Source: Sodalis glossinidius str. 'morsitans'
GTDB lineage: Bacteria; Pseudomonadota; Gammaproteobacteria; Enterobacterales; Enterobacteriaceae
Length of the DNA: 64,000 nucleotides
Reading direction: 5' to 3'
NCBI RefSeq assembly: GCF_000010085.1
Contig: NC_007712.1
Location: 3,286,001-3,350,000 of the forward strand
Shown: positions 31,886-40,707 of the stretch, piece by piece
How the letters are laid out: each line of letters begins with the position of its first letter
Position numbering within the stretch: position 1 is the first letter of the stretch
Notes under the pieces: model-generated
What the model was told of the DNA's origin: nothing
Seen by the model: only the letters and a program-made list of their open reading frames with translations
Database searches by the model: none
Made by a program: the position numbers and the translations under genes

Positions 31886-34800
31886 CTATTCTGGCGCGCA
31901 CGTCTCATCATCCATCAATACCACATTCGCCGTTAATCGGCTGCGTAGCAAGCAGTCCGGGTCAACATAGATCAGATTTTCATCAACCGAGTCGACCGGT
32001 AGTACCGCGCGCACCTGCTTTTTACCAACTTTGAGGCACGCGGTATAGTCGTTTATTTCCTGGCGATGTAGCGGGCCAATTTCCCGTTACTGTGGTAGCC
32101 CCACTGCGGCAGGCGCCGCTGCATGATGATCATCCGCGTGCCATTTTCCAGTATCTAGATAATCACTAGCGGCACCGTCAAAAGAGCGCTTCCCCATTGG
32201 GGCAGTAATATGGCCGGCGCATCATCATTCATCAAGGCCCACTGGAAAGTAAAATCATAGGTGGCGTTGGCATCAATATAGATAAGATTCTCTTTTTCGC
32301 CATCGCCGGGGATGATACGCGTACCGTCCTGCTTGCCGGCCTGAACGGGCACCCCAGGCAAATCATTAAGCGCTTGCGCTACCTTGCGCGGCCACGCGCG
32401 TTTTTTCGACGTTAACCTCCCCGCTCAACACCCGATAGGAAAGATCCTGTTACTGCAGAAAACCTTTGTTGAACAACCCTAATTGCTGGGCGCCAATGAT
32501 ATTATCCTTCTCCCCCAACTTGTTATTAAATTGATGATTGTTCCCGCCGGCAAAATGATTGTCGCCCAAACTTAATAACATATGGTAATGATTCTCTGGC
32601 GTATAGCAGACCACCAATTTTCCCGGTTCCAGATCCCTCAACGCCATGCTGTGGGTGACGAGCTGAATATCCAGCAGGACATCTTCAAGCTTATGCTGTG
32701 AAAGCAGACCGCCGTTCGATAGATTGACGAGGTGCGCCATGGTTTCCTGCACCGCGGCGGATTGCTGAGGCGATAGCCGGTTGGCATGGACCAATATATT
32801 TAGCGCATACTCACAGGCGCTTTGAGGTAATGTTGAACGGTGTAATAACTCTTTCGCCACCTGTAGCAATGAACGCGCCGGTGGTTTCACTCCAAGCGTG
32901 TGTTTAACGATACGGAAGCCATATTTCGCACCGCGCGGGTAGAGCAAGTTATTTCGGAACTCCCCTAACTGCTCCATTAATAATACCCGTTTTTCTTCAC
33001 CGAGATGGGCGGCGATCTTCATATTATTCATGCCGGCGAACCGGCCGTTGCCCAAACTGACCATCCAATGGCGGAATTGATGATCATCCTCGCGCATGAA
33101 AATCATCAGCCTGCCAGGCTCCGTACGCAACATATCGCTGTAGCTGTGTACCGGGATAGCAGGACTCATCAGCTTACGTAGCGTATGGTGTGCGTTTTGA
33201 TACACATAAAAAAACCGCGTTGATGGATTCCCGTTGTTCCTGTGAAGCAATGTTATAAAAGATATAGAGCATAAAATCATAATTGGACGCACAGCTGTGA
33301 TTATCTATCATAAAATTACGAATAACGTGACTTAACCGTTTTTGCAGCACCAGCGGAGTAGACGTTGACGGTGAAACGGCATACTTTATGCCATCGATGT
33401 CATTATAATCTGCAATCGCGCTGACCTCAGGAGGTTTTATTAACCAAGTCTCTTCGACCTCGTCCACCACCTCCCGCTGATAAGATAATGCCGCGTCAAC
33501 GCTTGTAAACATTTGGTAGCGAATCGACGTTGTGTTATCGGCTTGATGGAAGGCCGCCAGCCACTGCTGCTCCGACTGAATGGAGGGCTGCGAGATTGTC
33601 GGTATATCAAGAAAAGCCAATTTTTCCATAGCCGGGTCCAATATATACCGGACGCCCTCCCTCTCCGCCACCAGCAGGTAATGGTGCATTTCCTGGTAAT
33701 CTGCCGACTCCAACCAGTAAAACAGTACCCGACATTCGATAGACTTGAAGGCATTAGCGTTAGCGAAGGCTTGGGCCGCGGCCAGCCGCTCGCTTTGATC
33801 TCCCCGGCGCGCCAAATGCAGGCAATAGCGGCTGCATTTGATTTGATAACGGTAACGGCCGGTAATCTTCCACCATCAGTTGCACCCGTCGCCCATCGGC
33901 AAGCAGCAGGTTATCCCCAACGAAGGTAAACTCGTCCAGCGTTACCGTTCCCCAGGCATCTTGCAACGCACGCTTGCCGTTAATCGGCGCCAATTGATAA
34001 CCGCCAAACAGGCCGTCGCCTAGGCTGATGAGCATTATTTCGGCCCGTTCGCCGGCATGGCCGAATACGGCCAGTTCATAGCCGCGCGGCACCATTTTTA
34101 AAGCCTGACGCCCGGTAATCACCACCAGTTCTCGGAAAAAACGGCGCATGTTGCCCAGCAAGTGTAAAGACTGATACCGATGAAAATTAATGTGGCCGGT
34201 AATTTGATTTATACGCAACATGGCCTCGGCGCTGCTGAACCCGAACTGGCTCAAGTTATGCTTGCCCTCTTTGATCAAACTTTCAACGAGGATAATCGCC
34301 CGACCGCGCGCGTCGGTTTTGATAAAGGTTTCCTCCACCGAGGCAAGAGAAAGACGAGAGTGTCCGGCCTTAAGCACATCGTGCAGCGTAAGATAACTAT
34401 TGAATAACACCTGGCTGCCGCGGCTGCCCGCCGCGCGCATCACTTGATAGCCATCTGCTGCCCCGCCCAGTGCGGTAAAAATTAGCCCCATTAGTGCGTT
34501 CGTCCAGGCGCGTTTTTTCAGCGCTACGTCATCGGCCGTAAGCGCGGTGTGTGTATACAAGCCGCAGCTGATGGCGCCCACGCCTATATTCGCCAGTATA
34601 AACGAGGCGCAGACGGCGGCTGAACCGCCGCTGAAAAATAACGCCAATAGCGTCAGCGCCAGACCACCATACATCAGAACCTGCTGAGCGGTATGGTGCG
34701 GATCAGCCGCGGTGTCGGGTACGGTTACTGATAATGTCCCGGGCGCTGCATTTGCGCATAATCGTGCAGATACTCGCTCATTTTATGGTGGTCGAGCTTT

Positions 34801-36387
34801 TTTAGCGCCCGCCAAATATCTTGGCTTTCGCTAAAGGAGAGCGGTGGCAGAATTCGACACGTTTGCAGATCCACCATAGCGGCGAGCGACAAGTCGGCCA
34901 CCTTTAGCTTCTGACGCGACGACAGATGACCATGAATAAATGAACACAACGCCACCGACGTATCATCAGGGGTCCATAAATAGATTTTGCCGTTGGATAG
35001 CGAAATTAGCATGCCGCCGGCGGATTCAATCAGCGCAACAATGCCTGGCACACAGATGCTCTCTCCTCCCTGATGCAGCGCTACCAGTTGCTCCGTTATC
35101 TCTATTATCCATCCATCTTCTCGCTAACGTCGCCACCGCGGTTTGCTCTTTCTCCTCCAGTAGCGGCAGTAATGCACAGGCCAACCGGTTTTTCACTATA
35201 GTAAAATAGGCATTTTCAATCTCACTATCATTGGTCACTTCATGTAACTGCGTTTGTAATTCCTGGTGCAGATTGAAAAAAGCCTCTTTGGCTAACTGGG
35301 CAATGCGCGCAAGAAACTCCGGTTTCATCACGCCGCGATTATCGGTCAAAAGCAGTGCCTGGATACGCGGGGTACGGTCAGAGACGACCAGCTTTCGCCT
35401 CACAACGCACAGCGCATCGCCGGTCAAGACGTCCCGTAGGGGGGGGAATTCTTTGCGGTCTTGGATTTCAAAAAATTTGCCCGGTGCCGTCTCAACCAGA
35501 AACGTCACGCTAAGCTCTACCGCCAGGTCACGCTTGTCGATGAACGCTTCCCGGGGGAAATATTTCTCCAATTTTTTATTTAGCAGCTCATGCAGGTACT
35601 CTTGATGCCGTGCACCAGGAGGGTCTTTACCCTCCTGGGACAGGCCGTACATATGCAACCAAGGTTCCCTCTCGGCCAGCATCGCGCGCTGTTTCTGCAG
35701 CGGCGTGGGTGCTTCCCGCTGTTCTTTAACGTCTGCCGGCAAGGCTAATACGTTGGTTTTTGACAGCGCCAGTACGTCAGCGTGCTGCGTTTTGAACGCC
35801 GCAAATTGACGTTTTCTGATGCTAAGCTGCCGCCAGTAATCCTGTTGTTCAGGACGAAGCGCACACGCGGGCGCCATGTTGACATCGATGGCGCGCCGGC
35901 GCCGTGCCAGGGGTTGCGTCTCTTTTTCCGCGCCCGGGGTTTGCCTTGCCGTGGACTCACCCGCCCCCGATACTGCACCCTGCTCTGCTGCAGATGGGAT
36001 GACTCGCGCAACCTGCAGAGCGAGCGAGGGCCGGTAACCTAGGGGTCTGTACAAGCAGCAGCGTCGCGGTAGATACAGGTAACAACGCCGATGGCTTCCC
36101 GGCTGACGTCATGCGTCGACGCCCTTTCGCGGCCAAGGCAACGGATATCGGTAGCCACAGTCCACTCCGCTTGGTACAAAAATAACGCAACGGGAGCCGG
36201 CTTCTGGCGGCGTTAACCACGCCAGGATGGTTTTACCCCCGCAGAAATCTGGTCGGCGCTTAAGCAATATTTCCCTGGCGATGGTATAATGGCCAGGTCT
36301 GCAATTATTTGCCCGGTCTATCGCAGGACGAAAATAATGAAAAGGCGTTAATTTATCAGCAAACCCTTTATCGTAAATAAGCAACAT
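31886..36387 (-). pseudogene. Decayed gene for a very large (about 1,500-residue) modular, possibly toxin-like protein
   Basis: I do not recognise the family with certainty. The gene probably starts at ATG 36387, nine bases after GGAGG, and ends at TAG 31886-31888. Stops at 36109, 32450 and 32155 and frameshifts near 35040, 34740, 33790, 33230, 32400 and 32060 break it into overlapping open pieces that join into one sequence. It shows: (1) a charged N-terminal third; (2) two hydrophobic segments near 34660-34550 (LALTLLALFFSGG, then ASFILANIGVGAI); (3) a recurring module of the type hydrophobic-SLGDGxFAGxNN at about 35000 (degenerate), 34015, 33045 and 32557; (4) a segment at 33734-33636 with Cys (IECRVLFYW), His-His (EMHHYLLV) and Asp (YILDP), spaced like a papain- or transglutaminase-type triad; (5) two C-terminal repeats with ENLIYID/ENLIYVD. 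It has no counterpart at this position in E. coli. A toxin or effector role is inference. Confidence 0.7.
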
Positions 36388-36966
36388 GCTATTAATCCTC
36401 CCTAACTGTTGAAATATAATTTTAGGATGCACCGTTTCATTGGCTATGAATACACCCGCTCGAAAATATTATCCCCACGTAATAAACACGCAATAACGTT
36501 GATAAAAAAATTAGTAGGCATTGACCAACATTAAAGATTACGATTGTCATGAACATCAATTGATTAAGCCTGAAAGCTTGAGAATATGAAGATAACAAAT
36601 GCTTAATGGTGGCGAAATAAATTACGTCAACTCGTTGAAGAACAATAGCGCTACTCCAGGAAAATTTATTGCTCGAATTGGCAAACCCCAATCGCAGCCG
36701 ATAATCAATAGACGAAGATGAAATTATAATCCCGTGCTTACCCCTGCAGCGCGGGAAGTTAACGCAACGCTACCGCTGACGGGTTGCTGGCTTAAAACCG
36801 TCGGGATATCCGGGTGGGGTTATAGCGCTGTCATCTGTCGCACGATGTTCACTTGCATGCCTCCCGACAGATGACGGCAGTCAGCCGCACCGCGGTGCCT
36901 TCGCAGGTCAGCGGCTTAACTTAAAGAGTGCGGCTATCGCGGTTCGCCCATGCGTGGGGCGCTGCG
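36388..36966. other. AT-rich leader upstream of the decayed large gene, no gene seen
   Basis: The part from about 36390 to 36720 is markedly AT-rich compared with the chromosome and most likely holds the promoter of the minus-strand large gene. It includes the Shine-Dalgarno complement CCTCC at 36397-36401. Short open frames here show no similarity. From about 36830 to 36900 there is an imperfect inverted-repeat region (CATCTGTCG ... CGACAGATG) that could form a hairpin. Confidence 0.45.
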
Positions 36967-37386
36967 TCAGGTCATTACCCGATCGCGCGGCGGCAGGAGT
37001 AGAAAACGGCAGCCGGCGGAGGGAATCATCACGCCGTTATCGTCCAATATTTCCAGCGAATTGCCCACCGGCCGGAAAAAACGCTTTTTGCCGGTCGCGT
37101 TTTCTACCAGAGTTAATTTGTCGGCGGTACGCGCCCATTGCCCCGCGCTGGATTGCACGCGACCGACGCGGGTGCCGGTGCTGTAAAGCTGTTGCATGAT
37201 GAAGGTGCCGTTTTCAGCGAGAAATAATGAGGTTTCTATTTCCTCGCGGTTCTCGCCCGGCAGCGTTCCTAGATAATACTGCTGAATGGGCGTAAAGGCC
37301 CCCTCACCCGCCGGCGGCGCGATATGGCAGCTGGGCAATATGCTGCCGCTCAGCATAATGACTAAAATCAATATCAATCTTTTCAC
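36967..37386 (-). pseudogene. nlpE: NlpE-like lipoprotein, truncated, CXXC motif lost
   Basis: From GTG 37386 (AAGGAG eight bases upstream) 139 residues are encoded, against 236 in E. coli NlpE. The lipoprotein signal ends LPSC. The N-terminal NlpE domain is recognisable (EEIETSLFLAENGTF, GQWARTADKLTLVENATGKKRFF, NSLEILDDNG), but the protein ends after PSAGCRFLLLPPRDRVMT, without the C-terminal domain. The CADC motif of E. coli NlpE, which responds to copper and redox stress, is replaced by GENR. NlpE activates the Cpx response on surface sensing. The frame is open, so a shortened lipoprotein may be made, but I favour loss of function. E. coli arfB, expected next, is absent. Confidence 0.72.
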
Positions 37387-37583
37387 CCGGTTCTCTCCTT
37401 TTATCTTCTGGTTAGCGAGAGGGTGGTTGATGATTTTATTACATTCAAACTCAATAAAAGTTCTATTAATTATCAGTAAAAAAAGCAATAAAGAATTTTC
37501 CAGATTATTCCTAATCAATGCGCCGGCAATCCCAATTCGCTTCCGCGCGAGTAATCGCCGCCGCACCAGTGCTGATACGTACG

Positions 37584-38120
37584 TTATTGCCACACCTCGA
37601 AGGCAAGCTCCACCTGTTGGTCGCCATGGGATAGCCAGATGAACCCGTCCTGTAGCATTGCCTGTAGCACCATAGTGCGCTGTGCCAGACTCGCCAGCGC
37701 GTTAAGCTGCTCATCGTCGATAAAGCGTACCGACAAATTGGACTGCGCGGACAACAGCGGCTGGTTTTGCTGCCACCAAACGTGGGCAGCGCGCGCATTA
37801 TAGGCGTACAACACCACCTTACGGGCCTGGTGGCAAGCCTTACGTAAGCGTTTCTCGTCCGGCAGGCCCAGTTCAATCCACACTTCGGCTTCGCCATGAT
37901 CATTTCGCCACCACAGCGCCGGTTCATCTTCCGCACTCAGCCCGCGGGTGAATTCAAGACGCTCATGCGCGTGGCATATCCATGCCAGCAGCCGCAACAT
38001 CATGCGCTGCGGGGCTTCCGAGGGGTGTTGCGCCAATACCAGATTGGCTTCAGAATAATAATTGTGGTCCATATCGGCAATATTGACCGTAGCTTTGTGG
38101 ATGGTAGCTTTCAGCGCCAT
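37584..38120 (-). CDS. yaeQ: YaeQ family protein
   Basis: 178 residues, close to E. coli YaeQ (181): MALKATIHKATVNIADMDHNYY, RMMLRLLAWICHAHERLEFTRGLSAEDEPALW, then WIELGLPDEKRLRKAC. The family has a PD-(D/E)XK nuclease-like fold, here with the Asp/Glu pair in SAEDEPALW and VWIELGLPDEKR. YaeQ was linked to suppression of rfaH phenotypes, but its role is not established. The gene is intact and on the same strand as nlpE, in the E. coli order. Its own ATG is followed by a well-conserved N-terminus, so the start is clear. Confidence 0.93.
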   Translation of the reverse strand: MALKATIHKATVNIADMDHNYYSEANLVLAQHPSEAPQRMMLRLLAWICHAHERLEFTRGLSAEDEPALWWRNDHGEAEVWIELGLPDEKRLRKACHQARKVVLYAYNARAAHVWWQQNQPLLSAQSNLSVRFIDDEQLNALASLAQRTMVLQAMLQDGFIWLSHGDQQVELAFEVWQ

Positions 38121-38366
38121 TATGATTTCCCTTTATTGTTGATGACGGCAGTGTACTCGACTTCGCTGGTTGGCGACCAGCAGCGCCGGTTTCCGGGCCA
38201 TAGGCCCGTGAATCCACCGCCTTTTCTTAAAGGATTGGGAGCGCTCTGTGCTATAGTCGTTTAAGTAATAACTGTTGATTGTGTGTGGGATTGCCGGCAA
38301 AGCGCGGTCTATCCTTCCTCAGGGAACATGCGGCATTTACCGCCCAATAAATGTAGGTGAGCGCTT

Positions 38367-38627
38367 ATGACTATGAATGAAGAATATCAGCCCATTAACT
38401 GTGATGATTACGATAATCTTGAGCTCGCATGTACGCGCCATTGGGTATTAAACCTTACGCTCCGTAATGGGGAAACAGTGACCGGCGCGGCACGCGAAAT
38501 GCTGTCGAGAAAGCGCGTTGAGTATCTGGTTATCGATCAGGCAGGCGTCAGCCAGGACATCCGGCTGGATCATATTGCCAGTTTCACCCATCCCGAACTG
38601 GGTACCGTGGTGGTCAGCGCAGAATAA
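38367..38627 (+). CDS. rof: Rof, inhibitor of transcription termination factor Rho
   Basis: 86 residues, matching E. coli Rof (84): YQPINCDDYDNLELAC, then SRKRVEYLVIDQAG and HPELGTVVVS at the end. ATG 38367 is preferred over the in-frame ATG at 38373, because the AGG of the RBS is nine bases before the first. Rof is an Sm-like beta-barrel that binds Rho and blocks its loading on RNA. In E. coli yaeP precedes rof; no yaeP was found upstream here. Rof is intact and convergent with tilS. Confidence 0.94.
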   Translation: MTMNEEYQPINCDDYDNLELACTRHWVLNLTLRNGETVTGAAREMLSRKRVEYLVIDQAGVSQDIRLDHIASFTHPELGTVVVSAE

Positions 38628-38642
38628 TTCCCTCTCCCTCAC

Positions 38643-38664
38643 GCGGGCTGCGCCAGCAGCCCGC
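38643..38664. terminator. Hairpin between convergent rof and tilS
   Basis: An inverted repeat GCGGGCTG ... CAGCCCGC lies between the two stops. No T-run follows on either strand, so terminator function is a guess. Confidence 0.35.
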
Positions 38665-40292
38665 TAATGACTCCCGCTCTCCTCGTCTGATAACACGCCG
38701 TTCTGACCGCCGCCCTCTGGCGCGGCGGCCATCGCGCCATTACTGTCCGGCCGCCAAAAAAGCTGCCATTGCGCGTGATGCTCACGCACCGCGCCTTCCC
38801 AGGTCACGAAGACGCCCAGCGCCGTAATGAGTTGGTCATTATAAAACAGCAACGGCGTGCTGCTGCGCCGCCACGGCGGGATATCCAGCTCTTGCCAGAT
38901 TTTTTTCAACGTTCGGCCGCGGCGCCGCCCCACAATATACAACAGGCCATGCACGGGGCCGAAACGCACCGACACCTGTTCGCCGGACAAAGGTGCGCGC
39001 ACAACGGCCAGCGGCGCCGCTGTGCTGCCGGCATAGCTGGCGCTGGGGGAATAGTTAGCGCTAGCGTCGGCATTGGCGTCGGTATTAGCGGCATGGTCAG
39101 CGTCTGAGGCGCAACTTGCACTGCCGTCCTGCCGTTCCTCTAAACCGCCGCCTCCCGTCACCGCCGCGATGAATGGTTTCCCCGGTACCGCGCTACCGGC
39201 GTCAACCGGGCGTCGATAGAGGTTCCCCAGACCGGCGGGCAACGCAAGACGTTCACTTTCCCTCGGCCAGGGGAAGACAGCCTCGCCGTCCGTAAGCGGC
39301 GGCAAACGCGGCACGACATAAAGACGATCGCGAAAGCGCCTTACGAGCCGGCCGTCGAGTTTCAGTTGTGCAACGGCGTCGCGCCGGCTGAGTGCCACTT
39401 CCTGCCACAGGCGCGCCAGTTGCGCCCGTGCAGGCATTCTTACGCCGAGGCTGGCCAGCCAGCGGCGTAACAAGGCCGCGCGCTTGCTTTCGCTCATCGT
39501 CGCTAGCGCCGTCAAGCGTAACGACTCGTCTGGTGCGATAACATCTGCCAATGTTTCCGCCAGCAGTTCATCGAGAAGCTGTTCCTGCTCGGCGCAAAGC
39601 TGCGCGCTACGCGCTACGGCGTTGGCAAATTGCGGCCAGCGCTGCCGCAAAGGTGGCAGGATGCGTAGGCGCAAAAAATTGCGATCGAACCGCAGATCGG
39701 TATTGCTGTCGTCCTCAGTCCAGTGAAGCCCGCGCGCCTGGGCATACGCTTCTAGCTCCCCCCGACTGAAGTCCAGCAATGGCCGCACCAGGCGGTGGCC
39801 TAAATACGGCGCATCCACCGCCATTGACGCCAAACCGGCCGGCCCGCTGCCGCGTTTCAAAGCCAACAGCAGCGTTTCCGCCTGATCGTCCTGATGCTGG
39901 GCGGTAATCAGCACCTCATCCTGTGTCAGCGCCGCCGCCAGAGCCCCATAACGCGCGCCGCGCGCCGCCGCCTCGATACCCTCCGACGTCGCGTCGACGA
40001 CGACATGTACCACAGTAAAGGCGACGTCGCGCCGACGACATTCCTGCGCGCAGTGCGCGGCCCACTCATCTGCGTGGCGGCTCAAGGCGTGATGGACATG
40101 AACCGCCCGCAGCGTCTGCGCGCCGTCACCGCCGGAGAGGCCGTCGCCATCGCGTAACGCGGCGAGGGCATCCAGCAATACCGTGGAATCCAGACCGCCG
40201 CTGAACGCCAGCAGCAGGGCGCGGTAAGGCGCGACACGGGCGGCGACGTGACGGCGCAGCACCTGCACTCGCTCATAGGCATCAGGCTTCAT
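38664..40292 (-). CDS. tilS: TilS, tRNA(Ile)-lysidine synthetase, with an extra low-complexity segment
   Basis: 542 residues against 432 in E. coli. The PP-loop SGGLDS (31-36) and the N-ATPase domain are normal, followed by the TilS substrate-binding region. Between PVDAGSAVPG and LSGEQVSVRFGPVHGLLYIVGRRRGR about 65 extra residues rich in Ala, Asp, Asn and Ser appear (TDANADASANYSPSAS), and the C-terminus has a Gly/Glu-rich extension of about 25 residues. The C-terminal tRNA-recognition domain (IWQELDIPPW, LFYNDQLITALGVFV) is intact around the insertion. TilS converts C34 to lysidine in tRNA-Ile2 and is essential, so the insert is presumably tolerated as a linker. The start overlaps yaeR by 11 bases. 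Confidence 0.93.
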   Translation of the reverse strand: MKPDAYERVQVLRRHVAARVAPYRALLLAFSGGLDSTVLLDALAALRDGDGLSGGDGAQTLRAVHVHHALSRHADEWAAHCAQECRRRDVAFTVVHVVVDATSEGIEAAARGARYGALAAALTQDEVLITAQHQDDQAETLLLALKRGSGPAGLASMAVDAPYLGHRLVRPLLDFSRGELEAYAQARGLHWTEDDSNTDLRFDRNFLRLRILPPLRQRWPQFANAVARSAQLCAEQEQLLDELLAETLADVIAPDESLRLTALATMSESKRAALLRRWLASLGVRMPARAQLARLWQEVALSRRDAVAQLKLDGRLVRRFRDRLYVVPRLPPLTDGEAVFPWPRESERLALPAGLGNLYRRPVDAGSAVPGKPFIAAVTGGGGLEERQDGSASCASDADHAANTDANADASANYSPSASYAGSTAAPLAVVRAPLSGEQVSVRFGPVHGLLYIVGRRRGRTLKKIWQELDIPPWRRSSTPLLFYNDQLITALGVFVTWEGAVREHHAQWQLFWRPDSNGAMAAAPEGGGQNGVLSDEESGSH

Positions 40293-40572
40293 ACAGCTCC
40301 AGCGGTAATTGATAGGGATCGGTAAAGAAAGTAAATTTTTTGCCGGTCAGCGGATCGACCCGTGCCGGCGCGCCGGGAAAGGAGAACAACTCGATGAGGT
40401 ATTGCCCGTGTAGCGCCAAATACCGCTTGGCGCGGTAGTGCTCGCCGATGAGCGTAAACCCCAGGATCTGACAATAGAAAGTTTTACTGCGCGCATAATC
40501 GCTGGCGATAATGGCGATAATGGCGATAATGGCGATAATGGCGATATGGTGCATCCACTGTAGGCTAATCAT
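40282..40572 (-). pseudogene. yaeR: YaeR-like glyoxalase/VOC protein with an internal deletion and a 9-bp repeat expansion
   Basis: The frame is open (96 residues) but E. coli YaeR has 129. After ELFSFPGAPAR about 38 residues are missing, and the sequence resumes at VDPLTGKKFTFF...LPLELYEA. The deleted part carries the second half-module of the VOC fold, including a stretch expected to hold metal ligands. The N-terminal HHIAIIA is expanded to HHIAIIAIIAIIAIIASDY by a 9-bp tandem repeat. A metal-dependent glyoxalase-like activity is therefore unlikely. The gene precedes tilS as in E. coli. It is called a pseudogene on the deletion, although no stop or frameshift is present. Confidence 0.75.
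40504..40548 (+). repeat. 9-bp tandem repeat inside yaeR
   Basis: GGCGATAAT occurs four times without a break (40504-40539), followed by the variant GGCGATATG to 40548. On the coding strand each unit adds Ile-Ile-Ala, so length changes keep the frame. Confidence 0.95.
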
Positions 40573-40707
40573 GTGTTAAGGTTCCCGTCTTTCATCTGCT
40601 TGCTGGCGAAAACTGCCCGCCCGGCCGCGCAGTCGTTCCCGCGGCCGGCTTTCCCGCCTTTGTATCAATTTAAGCGCGCGCCGTACAGGCCCGGCCTGCC
40701 ATCATCC

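Noticed and set aside
36437..36691. 84-codon hydrophobic minus-strand frame in the AT-rich leader
   Set aside because: It lies in low-GC non-coding sequence, has no RBS, and its hydrophobicity follows from T-rich codons.
37387..37583. Possible arfB remnant between nlpE and yaeQ
   Set aside because: A few residues (VRIST...) could be forced onto the ArfB N-terminus, but no GGQ motif or further similarity is present, so I regard arfB as absent.
40504..40548. Short tandem repeat considered as a CRISPR-like array
   Set aside because: The 9-bp units are directly adjacent without spacers and lie inside a coding frame.
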